The position numbers were made by a program, and so were the translations under genes. Source: Hadersleviella sp041745395 (GTDB taxonomy: Bacteria > Chloroflexota > Anaerolineae > Promineifilales > Promineifilaceae). Taken from it: 7,108 bases of DNA. Below, one piece after another: positions 1 to 6,320 of the stretch. Every line of letters starts with the position of its first letter. The first letter of the stretch is position 1. Location: NCBI GenBank assembly GCA_041745395.1, contig JBGTIZ010000184.1, forward strand, positions 1 to 7,108, given 5' to 3'. The notes under the pieces were generated by a model, which saw only the letters and a list, made by a program, of their open reading frames with translations, made no database searches and was not told where the DNA came from.

Positions 1-24
1 CCCAAACCAAAAAAACACCCTTAT

Positions 25-66
25 GACAGGCGAGCCGCCGTAGGCGGCGAGGTGTGCCGAGACAGG
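25..66. repeat. Small GC-rich hairpin flanked by GACAGG direct repeats
   Basis: A perfect 6-bp stem, GCCGCC (34-39) and GGCGGC (43-48), closes on a GTA loop. The hexamer GACAGG occurs on both sides (25-30 and 61-66). The segment has no plausible coding content: the only ATG here, at 24, reads six codons and stops. The unit ends about 14 bases before the recognisable PIN homology starts, so it may be a dispersed intergenic repeat or the scar of the event that truncated that gene. Runs of A (9-15) and T (67-73) lie some way outside the stem, so a factor-independent terminator is possible but not well formed. Confidence 0.4.
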
Positions 67-79
67 ATTTTTTGTGTGA

Positions 80-343
80 GTAATTTGTGACCAATACAGT
101 TATCAGTCACTTGAGAAGCGATTGCTCTTTTTGGCTAGTCTGAATCAAATAGCCGTGCCAACAGTTGTTACTCATCATCTCCAAGTCTGCCGCGACCCAA
201 AGGATGACATGATTTTAGAATTAGCTCTTTCAGGCGGGGCAAATTGTATTGTGACGGGTGACCAAGATTTACTCGTGTTACACCCATTTCGTGGCGTGTC
301 GATTTTGTCGCCAAGGGACTTCTTGGATGAGTATGAGATTTAA
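80..343 (+). pseudogene. 5'-truncated PIN-domain toxin (VapC-like) remnant
   Basis: The reading frame opens after an in-frame TGA at 77-79 and ends at TAA 341-343. It carries the C-terminal half of the 'putative toxin-antitoxin system toxin component, PIN family' proteins. Recognisable parts are VCRDPKDD, ELALSGGANCIVTGDQDLLVL and a final PFRG..ILSPRDFL. These include the downstream acidic residues of the PIN active site (Asp in CRDPKDD, Asp in VTGDQD). The N-terminal strand with the first catalytic Asp (usually LDTN) is absent, and no frame of bases 1-80 encodes it. Family members are typically about 140 residues; here at most 87 codons are open. The only start in the homologous part is TTG at 122, with no convincing ribosome site, giving 73 residues. 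No antitoxin gene is seen. It is most likely an inactive fragment; a short expressed peptide cannot be excluded. Confidence 0.75.
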
Positions 344-428
344 GAAGTGGTTGAATCGAAGGCAAGATATTGCTTTTTACAGTAGCTCAGCGATGCGCAA
401 TGACGACACATTGCCCACCAGATAACTA

Positions 429-437
429 TGGTATAAT
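429..437 (+). promoter_or_regulatory. Extended -10 promoter of the partner-switching operon
   Basis: TATAAT (432-437) matches the housekeeping -10 consensus exactly and is preceded by TG-N (429-431), the extended -10 element. A recognisable -35 is weak: TTGCCC at 411-416 gives only 15 bp of spacing. This fits the reduced need for a -35 when an extended -10 is present. Transcription would start near 444, leaving a leader of about 29 nt before the STAS gene. This looks like a vegetative-sigma promoter, so the operon may be expressed constitutively. Confidence 0.75.
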
Positions 438-461
438 CTCTCCCATTATTAGCGAACCTTT

Positions 462-468
462 AGGAGGG
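462..468 (+). promoter_or_regulatory. Strong Shine-Dalgarno site of the STAS gene
   Basis: AGGAGGG lies 4 nt before the ATG at 473. It is the closest match to the anti-Shine-Dalgarno sequence in the window and fixes the start of the STAS gene. It contrasts with the weaker sites of the next two genes, suggesting that the STAS protein is made in excess over its kinase and phosphatase. Confidence 0.8.
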
Positions 469-472
469 ATAA

Positions 473-817
473 ATGAGTGAATTAGCAACCTTTACGATAG
501 AAAACTACAAGCGAGCCGACCTAATCAAAATTTCAGGACGCTTGGACAGCAGTAATGCTTCTAAATTGGAAGACCTTTTGACCACTGTGCTGGATGAAGG
601 TCAGAAAAATTTAGTTATCGAACTATCAGAACTCGACTATTTGAGCAGTGCTGGTATCCGTTACTTAGTGGGCACGCTCAAAGAGTGCCGCAAACGGGGG
701 GGAGATTTACGGATTGCTAGCCCTTCCGCGCGGGTAGATGAAGTCTTGCGTATGGCGGGTCTCAAGTCGCTGTTTGCCACCTATGGCGATACCACGGCCG
801 CGATAGGGAGTTTTTAA
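473..817 (+). CDS. STAS-domain anti-sigma factor antagonist (RsbV/SpoIIAA-like)
   Basis: This 114-residue protein is a single cytoplasmic STAS domain, the normal size for RsbV/SpoIIAA. Landmarks are the opening strand and SGRLDSSNA (about 21-29), the strand LVIELSELDYLSSAGIRYL (about 47-65), and the closing DEVLRMAGL and F..Y..... AI helices. By alignment with SpoIIAA the phospho-acceptor is Ser59 in the L-S-S-A-G loop, so the regulatory residue is present. In such systems the unphosphorylated form binds the anti-sigma kinase and frees the kinase's partner; phosphorylation by the kinase inactivates it and a PP2C phosphatase restores it. The two following genes are exactly such a kinase and phosphatase, so all three are probably one functional unit. 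The kinase gene starts 2 nt after the stop. The ATG is fixed by a strong Shine-Dalgarno site. The real target of the switch is not encoded here. Confidence 0.93.
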   Translation: MSELATFTIENYKRADLIKISGRLDSSNASKLEDLLTTVLDEGQKNLVIELSELDYLSSAGIRYLVGTLKECRKRGGDLRIASPSARVDEVLRMAGLKSLFATYGDTTAAIGSF

Positions 818-822
818 GAATT
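805..822 (+). promoter_or_regulatory. Ribosome site AGGGAG and ATT start codon of the kinase gene
   Basis: AGGGAG (805-810) sits inside the end of the STAS gene, 9 nt before ATT at 820. Between the upstream in-frame stop (TGA 739-741) and GTG 895 the kinase frame contains no ATG, GTG, TTG or CTG. ATT at 820 is the only near-cognate start that keeps the whole kinase domain. The STAS stop codon at 815-817 lies between the two elements, so translation is probably coupled: ribosomes ending the STAS gene would reinitiate here. Confidence 0.6.
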
Positions 823-1251
823 AATAACCACGTCACGTTCACCGCCCAGTACGAAGAAGTAACAGCGGCCTGTGCCTTTGTAGCACAGGCGGCCGTGCAA
901 GCTGGGTTTATGGCAGAAGAGGTCTTTAAGTTACAGCTAGCCACGGACGAGGCGTTTACCAATATTGTCGAACACGCCTATGGCGGTCAGGCCCCCCATG
1001 ACCATGTAGAACTTCTCTGCTGGTCGGAAGGGGGCTTTTTTATTATCGAGCTACATGACCACGGCCGTGGATTCGACCCCTCGCAAATTCCGCCCCACCT
1101 CCCCCTCAACCTTGACAATCCCCAAATAGGCGGTTTAGGTCTCCACTTCATGCGCCAAATCATGGATGACCTACAGTATAGCTTTGACCCCACCCACGGC
1201 AACGTGCTGAAGATGCGTAAAAATCTCCCCCATGCGACTTCCTCAGGGTGA
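820..1251 (+). CDS. Anti-sigma-factor-type serine kinase (RsbW/SpoIIAB-like, GHKL ATPase)
   Basis: From ATT 820 this is a 143-residue HATPase_c_2 protein, close to SpoIIAB in length. The N-terminal part (FTAQYEEVTAACAFV, about residues 7-21) matches the first strand and helix of the family. The N-box is E44-xxx-N48-xxx-H52 in ATDEAFTNIVEHAY, with the usual catalytic Glu and Mg-binding Asn. The G1 box is DHGRGF (80-85) and the G2 box is GGLGL (104-108). All ATP-binding elements are intact. It should phosphorylate Ser59 of the upstream STAS protein and hold an unknown partner, classically a sigma factor, when the STAS protein is phosphorylated. A conventional start exists only at GTG 895, which would delete 25 residues of the fold, so ATT 820 is preferred. 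The stop overlaps the GTG of the phosphatase gene by 4 nt, indicating co-translation. No sigma factor lies nearby, so the partner could equally be a non-sigma protein. Confidence 0.88.
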   Translation: MNNHVTFTAQYEEVTAACAFVAQAAVQAGFMAEEVFKLQLATDEAFTNIVEHAYGGQAPHDHVELLCWSEGGFFIIELHDHGRGFDPSQIPPHLPLNLDNPQIGGLGLHFMRQIMDDLQYSFDPTHGNVLKMRKNLPHATSSG

Positions 1252-4217
1252 CTGTTTCCATGCCCCCGTTAACCCCCATCCTCTCCCTTTTAATTCTCCT
1301 GCTCATTCTTATTATCAGCACCCTCGTCTTGTCCCGGCGGTACCAATCACGCCGCACCCTCATGCGGCGCGTGCGCGAGCTAGAAGAGCTAAGCGAAGCG
1401 GGTCGCGCCATTGTCGCCGCTCAACTAGACCTCGACGCCCTCAGCCAGCTCATCGTGCATGAAGCAGACAAAATCATAGACACGCGCACCTTCCAGCTCG
1501 GTTTCTTTGAGGGCGATTTTTTCCAGCGCAAGGTGTGGAACGTGGGCGGCGTATCCCAAGAGCCACAAAGCTTTGACCTGCGCGAGGGGGGCGGTTTGGT
1601 CAGTTGGGTACGCGATAACAAAACCTTTTTGCTTATCCGCGATTTACAAAATGAGTTAGAAGAATTGCCCACCACGCCCCGCTACAGCGGCGGCTCCGTG
1701 CCGCGCTCCGCTATTTTTATCCCTCTGATTAGCGGGGATGAGGTGCTGGGGGTGTTGGGAGCGCACAGCGATGTGCCCTACCATTTTGACGAAACGCATG
1801 TGCGCCAACTGACCATTGTCGCCAATCAGGCCGCCGCCGCCGTCGCCAACGGGCGTCTGCTCATGCAAGAGCGGCAAAGAGCAGCGCAAATCGCCCTTAT
1901 CGCGGCCATTACCCAACAAATCAACGCCGCCGATAATCTCGAAGAAGTATTCAAGCGCGTCGTTTATTTGACCCGAGAAACGTTTGGCTTTTTTGAAGTC
2001 AACATCTTCTACTTGGAACCATCTGATAAGACACTTTACTTGCGGGCCAGCAGTAACGAGACGTTAACCCAGTACGACATTAAATTTACGCAAAACGATA
2101 GTTTGGTTGGCTCCGCCACGCTGTCGGGCAAAACGATTATTGCCAACGATGCCCGACGAGATGAACGCTTTGTCTCGGCCGTGGGCATTCCGCCTGTGGA
2201 TGAAAGCTGGACACAGGTCAATTCAGTCTTTGTCACGCCCCTCATTGTGGATGATGTTTGCTGGGGTGTCTTGGAGGTGCTGGACACGCCGCGCGACCGT
2301 TTTGTGCCCAGCGAAACGGAAGTGTTGGAAACGTTGGCCGCTGGCGTGGCTATCGCCATTCAAAAAGCACAGCAGATGTTGCGCCAGCGGGTGCAGGCTT
2401 GGCTGACCACGGCTCGCTTGCAGGTGGCGAATGCTATCAGTGAAAGCCAGGGGTTAGAGCAGGTGTTGAACCACGTCACCCGCGCCACGGTCTTACTGGT
2501 GGGGGTGGAGAGCGTGGGCGTTTTGCTCTGGGAGCCAGAGCGTGAGCAGTATGTGCCGGGAGAGCTATATGGCTCTGTGTCCGATGAGGTTATGGCGGCT
2601 TTTCACACACGGCCGTTAAAAATAGGGCAATGGCGGGCACTGGATGCGGTGCATGTTAGTCGTGAGCCGTATCTTTCCACACGGCCGTGGCCTTGGCTAA
2701 ACAAACAAACCCCCAACGAAACCCAAACCCAGCCCGCCACATGGCTCTGGCCGCTCCTCTTCGACCAGCGTCTGCTCGGCGTCCTGTTCATCACCCAGCC
2801 CCCCAACGAACAAGAAACGGCCATGCCGCTCAGCACCACGCCCGACGGCAGAACCCTCTTTCCTGAACTCCGCGCCCGCCGCGCCGAACTGCTCACCGAC
2901 ATTGCCCACCAGCTAGGGCAAGTCCTCGAGCGTATTCGCCTGCGTCGCGCCCAAGAAGAAGAGGCGTGGGTCAATACGGCTCTGCTCCAAGTGGCAGAAG
3001 CGGTCAACAGCTTGCTCGACCTCAACGAAATTCTCAGCACCATTGTGCGTTTTGTGCCTATGCTGGTTGGGGTCGAAAGCTGTTTGGTTTTGATTTGGCA
3101 TGCAGGCGAGGATTTATTTGAGCTGGGGCCAAGCTATGGGCTGTCCGAAATGGGGCTGGGTTTGCTCGACACCTTGCACCTTGACCGCGCCGAGCTATAT
3201 GGCTATTTGCGCCAGCAAGCGAAGCTGGGTGCGGAGCATTACACTGATGCGCCCCATTATGTGGTGGATTTGCCCCCTTGGTTAGGACAGGTGCTGGAAG
3301 CGGCGGCGGCGCAGGCCGTGCCGCTCCGGGCGCAGGGTCGCTTTGTAGGCATGATGCTGGTTGGGTTTCAGCCCGATGAGGTTAGTTTTGACGGACGGCG
3401 GCTCAATATTCTCATCGGCGCGGCGCAACAGGCGGCCACGGCCGTGGTCAACAACCAGCTCTACGCCGAAGCGGCCGAGCGCGACCGGCTCGAGCAAGAA
3501 ATCGCCGTCGCGTACAACATTCAGGCCAGCCTGATTCCCCACGGCCAGCCCCCCATTCCCAACTGTGAAGTCGCCAGCCTGTGGCAAGCCGCCCGCCAGG
3601 TCAGCGGCGATTTTTATGATTTTATCCCTCTGCGATCGGGCGAATGGGCGATTTTGATCGCCGATGTGGCCGATAAAGGGGTTCCAGCCGCTTTGTTCAT
3701 GGCGGTCAGCCGCACGATTTTGCGGGCGGCGGCCAATAGTCGGCGTAATCCTGGCCAAATTTTGCGCCGCGCTAATGAGCTAATTTTGAGTGATTCAGAT
3801 TCTGATTTGTTTGTGACCGTTTTTATTGCCATTTGGGACCCCCTCAGTTGCCAAATCCGCTACGCTTGCGGGGGGCACAATCCGCCGCTACTGGTGCGCC
3901 GTACTGGCGAAATCGAGAGTTTGTGGGTCTCGGGCATGGCTCTGGGCGTGGTGGAAAAGGCGGAATATGACACGGCCGTGGTTCAGCTTGAGCCAGACGA
4001 CCTCGTTTTGTTTTATACCGATGGGGTCACCGACGCCGTGAACGAAGGGTATGATGAGTTTGGCCTGGCTCGCCTCAAGTTGCTTCTCGCCTCTATTCAT
4101 AAACACACGGCCGTGGAAATCGTGCAAAACATTCACGATGATGTCCTCGACCATGCCGGAGATCGAAATCAGTTCGACGACCTGACGATGGTCGTCATGA
4201 AGGTCAAGCGAGTTTAG
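1248..4217 (+). CDS. Membrane-anchored multi-GAF PP2C/SpoIIE-type phosphatase (RsbU-like)
   Basis: This 989-residue protein has one N-terminal membrane helix (about 8-28) followed by Arg-rich sequence (R30, R31, R35, R36). The bulk is therefore cytoplasmic. Four GAF-type modules follow: about 61-205, 226-375, 384-565 and 573-735. Helical linkers join them. The C-terminal SpoIIE/PP2C domain (about 748-987) has every metal-binding motif: GDFYD (787-791), DVADKG (806-811), CGGHNPP (874-880), YTDGVTDA (923-930) and FDDLT (976-980). It should dephosphorylate the STAS protein encoded two genes upstream and so be the signal input of the switch. GAF domains usually bind small ligands such as cyclic nucleotides, haem or bilins; the ligand here cannot be read from the sequence. 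The GTG at 1248 overlaps the kinase stop. ATG 1260, four codons in, has AGGGTG (1245-1250) 9 nt upstream and is an equally good start. Either start keeps the membrane helix. The GAF3 and GAF4 modules are a visible internal duplication. Confidence 0.93.
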   Translation: MTVSMPPLTPILSLLILLLILIISTLVLSRRYQSRRTLMRRVRELEELSEAGRAIVAAQLDLDALSQLIVHEADKIIDTRTFQLGFFEGDFFQRKVWNVGGVSQEPQSFDLREGGGLVSWVRDNKTFLLIRDLQNELEELPTTPRYSGGSVPRSAIFIPLISGDEVLGVLGAHSDVPYHFDETHVRQLTIVANQAAAAVANGRLLMQERQRAAQIALIAAITQQINAADNLEEVFKRVVYLTRETFGFFEVNIFYLEPSDKTLYLRASSNETLTQYDIKFTQNDSLVGSATLSGKTIIANDARRDERFVSAVGIPPVDESWTQVNSVFVTPLIVDDVCWGVLEVLDTPRDRFVPSETEVLETLAAGVAIAIQKAQQMLRQRVQAWLTTARLQVANAISESQGLEQVLNHVTRATVLLVGVESVGVLLWEPEREQYVPGELYGSVSDEVMAAFHTRPLKIGQWRALDAVHVSREPYLSTRPWPWLNKQTPNETQTQPATWLWPLLFDQRLLGVLFITQPPNEQETAMPLSTTPDGRTLFPELRARRAELLTDIAHQLGQVLERIRLRRAQEEEAWVNTALLQVAEAVNSLLDLNEILSTIVRFVPMLVGVESCLVLIWHAGEDLFELGPSYGLSEMGLGLLDTLHLDRAELYGYLRQQAKLGAEHYTDAPHYVVDLPPWLGQVLEAAAAQAVPLRAQGRFVGMMLVGFQPDEVSFDGRRLNILIGAAQQAATAVVNNQLYAEAAERDRLEQEIAVAYNIQASLIPHGQPPIPNCEVASLWQAARQVSGDFYDFIPLRSGEWAILIADVADKGVPAALFMAVSRTILRAAANSRRNPGQILRRANELILSDSDSDLFVTVFIAIWDPLSCQIRYACGGHNPPLLVRRTGEIESLWVSGMALGVVEKAEYDTAVVQLEPDDLVLFYTDGVTDAVNEGYDEFGLARLKLLLASIHKHTAVEIVQNIHDDVLDHAGDRNQFDDLTMVVMKVKRV

Positions 4218-4224
4218 ATTTTAG

Positions 4225-4259
4225 CCTCTTCGTTCCTCTCCTCCTTCCCCTTCCTTCTT
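4225..4259 (+). other. Polypyrimidine tract between the two operons
   Basis: Thirty-four of these 35 bases are C or T (single G at 4232). The tract fills the gap between the phosphatase stop and the -35 box of the sdpR promoter. No hairpin is visible in it, so it is not an intrinsic terminator of the ordinary kind. A C-rich, unstructured RNA could serve as a Rho loading site; this is inference only. Confidence 0.5.
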
Positions 4260-4287
4260 GACACCTGCATTCGTTTTGTGGTATCTT
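4258..4287 (+). promoter_or_regulatory. Promoter of sdpR-sdpI
   Basis: A perfect -35 TTGACA (4258-4263) is followed after 18 bp by TATCTT (4282-4287), a 4-of-6 match to the -10 box that is preceded by TG-N (4279-4281), the extended -10 element. Transcription would start around 4294, inside the tandem AT-rich palindromes at 4292-4315. That is the expected position for repression by the encoded ArsR-type regulator. A Shine-Dalgarno site, AAGAAGG (4331-4337), precedes the ATG at 4343. Confidence 0.75.
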
Positions 4288-4291
4288 TTAT

Positions 4292-4315
4292 TTAGTTAAT
4301 TAGCTAATTAGCTAA
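4292..4315. promoter_or_regulatory. Probable SdpR operator: three tandem 8-bp palindromic units
   Basis: Three head-to-tail octamers, TTAGTTAA (4292-4299), TTAGCTAA (4300-4307) and TTAGCTAA (4308-4315), lie over the predicted transcription start. The last two are each palindromic and together form a perfect 16-bp palindrome. The first differs at one base. Dimeric ArsR-family repressors bind AT-rich inverted repeats around their own promoters, so autoregulation by the next gene's product is the simplest reading. Binding itself is not shown by the sequence. Confidence 0.65.
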
Positions 4316-4342
4316 ATATTTAATCAAACAAAGAAGGCTACC

Positions 4343-4633
4343 ATGACAACCGTTTATAAGGCACTCGCCGACCCCACCCGACGTAAAATATTGCAACTGC
4401 TACGCGACAAAGACATGAACGCGGGCGACATTTCCGAGCATTTTGATATTGCCAAACCCTCCCTCTCCCGCCACTTCAATATCCTGCGCCAAGCAGATTT
4501 GATACAGAGTGACCGACAGGGCAACCAGATTATTTACCGTCTAAATGTCACTGTTTTAGAAGAAGCCCTGTGGGCAATGATGAACACGTTTGGCATTGAA
4601 ACCGAAACCCATGAGGATATACCCGATGAATAA
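4343..4633 (+). CDS. sdpR: ArsR-family winged-helix repressor, SdpR type
   Basis: This 96-residue cytoplasmic DNA-binding protein is almost entirely a winged helix-turn-helix. The signature ALADPTRRKILQLL is at 7-20, the recognition region DISEHFDIAKPSLSRHFNIL at 29-48, and the wing QSDRQGNQIIYRLN at 55-68. It contains no cysteine, so the thiolate metal sites of classical ArsR/SmtB sensors are absent. In Bacillus subtilis SdpR is an autorepressor of sdpRI, and SdpI, when bound to the SDP toxin, sequesters SdpR at the membrane. The overlap with sdpI here and the operator-like repeats at the promoter support the same circuit. The identity rests on family signature plus the partner gene; a different inducing ligand is possible. 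Confidence 0.88.
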   Translation: MTTVYKALADPTRRKILQLLRDKDMNAGDISEHFDIAKPSLSRHFNILRQADLIQSDRQGNQIIYRLNVTVLEEALWAMMNTFGIETETHEDIPDE

Positions 4634-5330
4634 ACCTGAAGACAACTCCGCCCAAAACAATGCTGATTTACGGGGCGTACTTATATTTAGTGCCATTATC
4701 CTTGCCCTCATGTTTTTGATTTCTTTTTGGGCGTGGATGCAAATCCCCGCTGGCACACAGGTTCCCATTCATTGGAACGTTCAGGGGGAAGTGGACGGCT
4801 ATGGCAGTAAATTTTGGGGGTTATTGCTCCAGCCCCTCATCACTACAGGCATTGTGCTTCTTTTTGCCGCCATTCCCCGCCTCGAGCCGCGCCGCCAAAA
4901 TTTACTGCGCTCGATAAAGGCGTATACTCGTTTTTGGGTCGCCTTTATCGTTTTTATGCTGGTGTTGCATCTCGCTTTGGTGGCGGCCACGTTGGGCTAT
5001 GGGCTACAGATTGGGCTAATTGTGCCGCTGATGGTGGGCGTGTTGTTTGTGGTTATCGGCAATTATATGGGCAAAATACGGAGCAACTTTATGATGGGTA
5101 TCCGCACGCCGTGGACGCTGAGCAGTGAGTTGGCTTGGAATAAGACACATCGGCTGGGGGGCAAGCTGTTTATGCTAACGGGTGCGGTAACGATTTTGGC
5201 CGCGCTGTTTGGGTCGCCCGAAGCGACGTTTATGATTATGATGGCGGGTGTGTTTGGTATTTTTCTGGTGGCCTTTCCTTATTCCTATATCATTTGGAAA
5301 AATGACCCAGAGGCGGGGAAGCAAGAGTAA
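4626..5330 (+). CDS. sdpI: SdpI-family membrane protein (DUF1648 plus SdpI domains)
   Basis: This 234-residue integral membrane protein has about six membrane helices (roughly 17-38, 66-84, 103-124, 129-147, then two near the C terminus). The DUF1648 signature PIHWNVQGEVDGY is at 47-59. The SdpI signature, from GNYMGKIRSN to GIRTPWTL, is at 145-165 and is followed by THRLGGKLF. In B. subtilis SdpI gives immunity to the SDP killing peptide and relays its presence to SdpR. The start is ATG 4626, which overlaps the sdpR stop by 8 bp and has GAGG (4613-4616) 9 nt upstream. A longer in-frame TTG at 4590 would add 12 residues and lacks such a site. No sdpABC toxin genes are in the window, so it may guard against a foreign peptide or act as an envelope-stress sensor. 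Confidence 0.9.
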   Translation: MNKPEDNSAQNNADLRGVLIFSAIILALMFLISFWAWMQIPAGTQVPIHWNVQGEVDGYGSKFWGLLLQPLITTGIVLLFAAIPRLEPRRQNLLRSIKAYTRFWVAFIVFMLVLHLALVAATLGYGLQIGLIVPLMVGVLFVVIGNYMGKIRSNFMMGIRTPWTLSSELAWNKTHRLGGKLFMLTGAVTILAALFGSPEATFMIMMAGVFGIFLVAFPYSYIIWKNDPEAGKQE

Positions 5331-5362
5331 GAGAGAAAGGGAGCGTGAGAGTAAGAGAGTGG
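5319..5362 (+). repeat. Purine-rich spacer tract between sdpI and the CPBP gene
   Basis: This stretch is almost all A and G and is built from short GAGAGTAAG-like words. It covers the last codons of sdpI and most of the gap to the next gene. It has no hairpin or promoter that I can see, so sdpI and the next gene are likely co-transcribed. A similar tract (6275-6324) occurs at the next gene junction, sharing AGCAAGAG and AAGGGAG. Confidence 0.5.
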
Positions 5363-5390
5363 TTCATATCATCAAGGTAGAAGGTGGACG

Positions 5391-6320
5391 ATGGACAAGA
5401 TTGATGTACGGCGCATCGGAATTTTTCTGCTGGTGGCGTTTGGCTGGGCGTGGGTGGCGAGTGGGGTTTTGTGGTGGCTGGGAGGTCTGCAAAGTCCGTA
5501 TTTTACGGTTATCACGGCCGTGTTTATCATGCCTGCCCCCGCTATTGCCCATATTCTCACCCGTTTGCTCACCAAAGAAGGATGGCAAGAGCTATGGCTC
5601 CAGCCCAAGTTCAAGCAAGGATGGCCTTTTTGGGTAGCGGCGTGGTTGGGCACGGCCGTGTTACTGCTCATCGGCCCCGCCATCTTCTTCCTGCTCCAGC
5701 CTGGGTACTTCGACCCCAACATGACCACCTTCGCCAATCAAATCGAGCAACTGGCCGCGCAAGCAGGCGAACCCCTCCCCTTTTCCGTAGAGATGCTGGT
5801 GCTGATTCAAGTGCTAGCCGCGCTCGGCCCGGCCATTCTGATAAACGCCCCGTTTATGCTGGGAGAAGAGTTCGGCTGGCGTGCTTATTTGCAACCCCGC
5901 CTCATGCCCCTTGGGCCGCGCCCCGCCATGATTATTCTCGGCATCATCTGGGGCGTGTGGCACGCGCCGATTATTATGATGGGGTATAATTACGGCTTTG
6001 ATTATGTTGGTGCGCCGTGGACGGGCATCCTCGCCATGAGCTGGATGACCATTTTGCTGGGCACATGGCTGGGCTGGGCGACGTGGCGCGCAGGGTCGGT
6101 TTGGCCGGCGGTGATTGGTCACGCCATTATCAACGGCTTTGGCCCCGTGTCTTTGCTGTTCACCACGCCTGACTTCCCCTCGCTGATTGGCCCAAGGGTG
6201 ACGGGGGTGGTCGGTAGTTTGGGCTTTTTGCTGGTCACGATCTGGCTGTTTTTGCGCTCTAGCGCGTGGGACGCGAGTGAGCAAGAGAGTGTGGGCGTAA
6301 GTGAGGAAGGGAGTAGGTGA
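5391..6320 (+). CDS. CPBP (CAAX/Abi, type II) intramembrane metalloprotease
   Basis: This 309-residue membrane protein has about seven to eight hydrophobic helices. It carries the three CPBP motifs: EEFGWR (E159, E160, R164), a conserved His in GVWHAP (H191), and HAIIN (H244, N248). These residues form the glutamate/histidine active site of the Rce1-type family, so the enzyme looks catalytically intact. Bacterial members include bacteriocin self-immunity proteins and proteases acting on membrane anchors; the substrate here is unknown. The ATG at 5391 has AAGGTGG (5381-5387) just upstream. It lies 60 nt after sdpI with no visible terminator or promoter between, so it probably belongs to that operon. 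The last 15 or so residues (SEQESVGVSEEGSR) are hydrophilic, read from the purine-rich tract at 6275-6324, and look like a non-conserved extension. Confidence 0.9.
   Translation: MDKIDVRRIGIFLLVAFGWAWVASGVLWWLGGLQSPYFTVITAVFIMPAPAIAHILTRLLTKEGWQELWLQPKFKQGWPFWVAAWLGTAVLLLIGPAIFFLLQPGYFDPNMTTFANQIEQLAAQAGEPLPFSVEMLVLIQVLAALGPAILINAPFMLGEEFGWRAYLQPRLMPLGPRPAMIILGIIWGVWHAPIIMMGYNYGFDYVGAPWTGILAMSWMTILLGTWLGWATWRAGSVWPAVIGHAIINGFGPVSLLFTTPDFPSLIGPRVTGVVGSLGFLLVTIWLFLRSSAWDASEQESVGVSEEGSR

Noticed and set aside
408..416. A proper -35 box for the STAS promoter
   Set aside because: TTGCCC at 411-416 is a poor match at 15-bp spacing; the extended -10 alone explains the promoter better.
895..1251. 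GTG 895 as the start of the kinase gene
   Set aside because: It would remove the conserved first strand and helix encoded at about 838-894, and no ribosome site of quality precedes it. ATT 820 with AGGGAG fits the family length.
2603..3043. Long minus-strand open frame (146 codons) and similar ones at 3282-3758 and 5814-6284
   Set aside because: They lie antisense to well-supported genes, have Arg/Ser/Pro-rich compositions typical of shadow frames, and show no domain signature.
4218..4257. Intrinsic terminator for the phosphatase operon
   Set aside because: No inverted repeat is present in the spacer; only a polypyrimidine tract.
4590..4625. TTG 4590 extension of SdpI
   Set aside because: It overlaps sdpR by 44 nt, adds 12 non-family residues and has no ribosome site, while ATG 4626 has GAGG at 9 nt.
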